Assembly (NCBI GenBank): GCA_902984215.1 | Contig: CADWAF010000573.1 | Location: 1-15,430 of the forward strand | From: Willaertia magna | Lineage: Eukaryota > Heterolobosea > Eutetramitea > Acrasida > Naegleriidae | Reading direction: 5' to 3' | Length of the DNA: 15,430 nt | In this document: piece by piece, positions 15,425 through 15,430 of the stretch | Numbering within the stretch: the stretch's first letter is position 1 | How the letters are laid out: each line of letters begins with the position of its first letter | Program-made: the position numbers and the translations under genes | The notes under the pieces: model-generated | The model's input: only the letters and a program-made list of their open reading frames with translations | The model's database searches: none | Told to the model about the DNA's origin: nothing

Positions 15425-15430
15425 CGAACC

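Overview
The window reads as nuclear DNA of a gene-dense, A+T-rich unicellular eukaryote. My best guess is a heterolobosean amoeba of the Naegleria/Willaertia type, from the long A/T-biased but non-repetitive ORFs, very short GT..AG introns, standard code, A-tracts directly before start codons and tight gene spacing. That placement is inference (roughly 60% sure). There are no rRNA or tRNA genes, transposons, CRISPR arrays or bacterial operon signals that I can recognise.

Layout, left to right. DBP10/DDX54 RNA helicase (+, 90-2714) converges on an unrecognised nuclear-looking protein (-, 2785-4176). A 458-bp divergent intergenic region follows, then VPS41 (+, 4635-7926, two exons) and a syntaxin-like Qa-SNARE (+, 8029-9108). 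The SNARE gene converges on a block of four minus-strand genes, overlapping the first by 4 bp at a shared TTAA. In transcription order the block is CWF19L2 (15383-13539), an MPS1/TTK kinase (13508-11277), an ECO1/ESCO cohesin acetyltransferase (11144-10185) and a three-exon C2-domain/beta-helix-like protein (10135-9105). Gaps inside the block are 30, 132 and 49 bp.

Functionally the genes are housekeeping. They cover ribosome assembly (DBP10), late-endosome/vacuole fusion (VPS41 of HOPS beside a Qa-SNARE), intron-lariat turnover (CWF19L2), sister-chromatid cohesion (ECO1) and the spindle checkpoint (MPS1). Two gene models needed splicing by hand. VPS41 has a 43-nt intron that restores a conserved FLALGTH-type segment. 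The C2 protein has 45- and 44-nt introns that restore a complete C2 domain.

The points most worth checking are: a VPS41 RING that keeps only one of its two zinc sites; a Qa-SNARE with no membrane anchor; the C2 plus beta-helix protein; a nuclear-type orphan protein with a SUMO-like site; an in-frame mini-ORF just upstream of ECO1; and a near-identical 14-bp motif upstream of two genes. I found no evidence of a wholly new multi-gene system.
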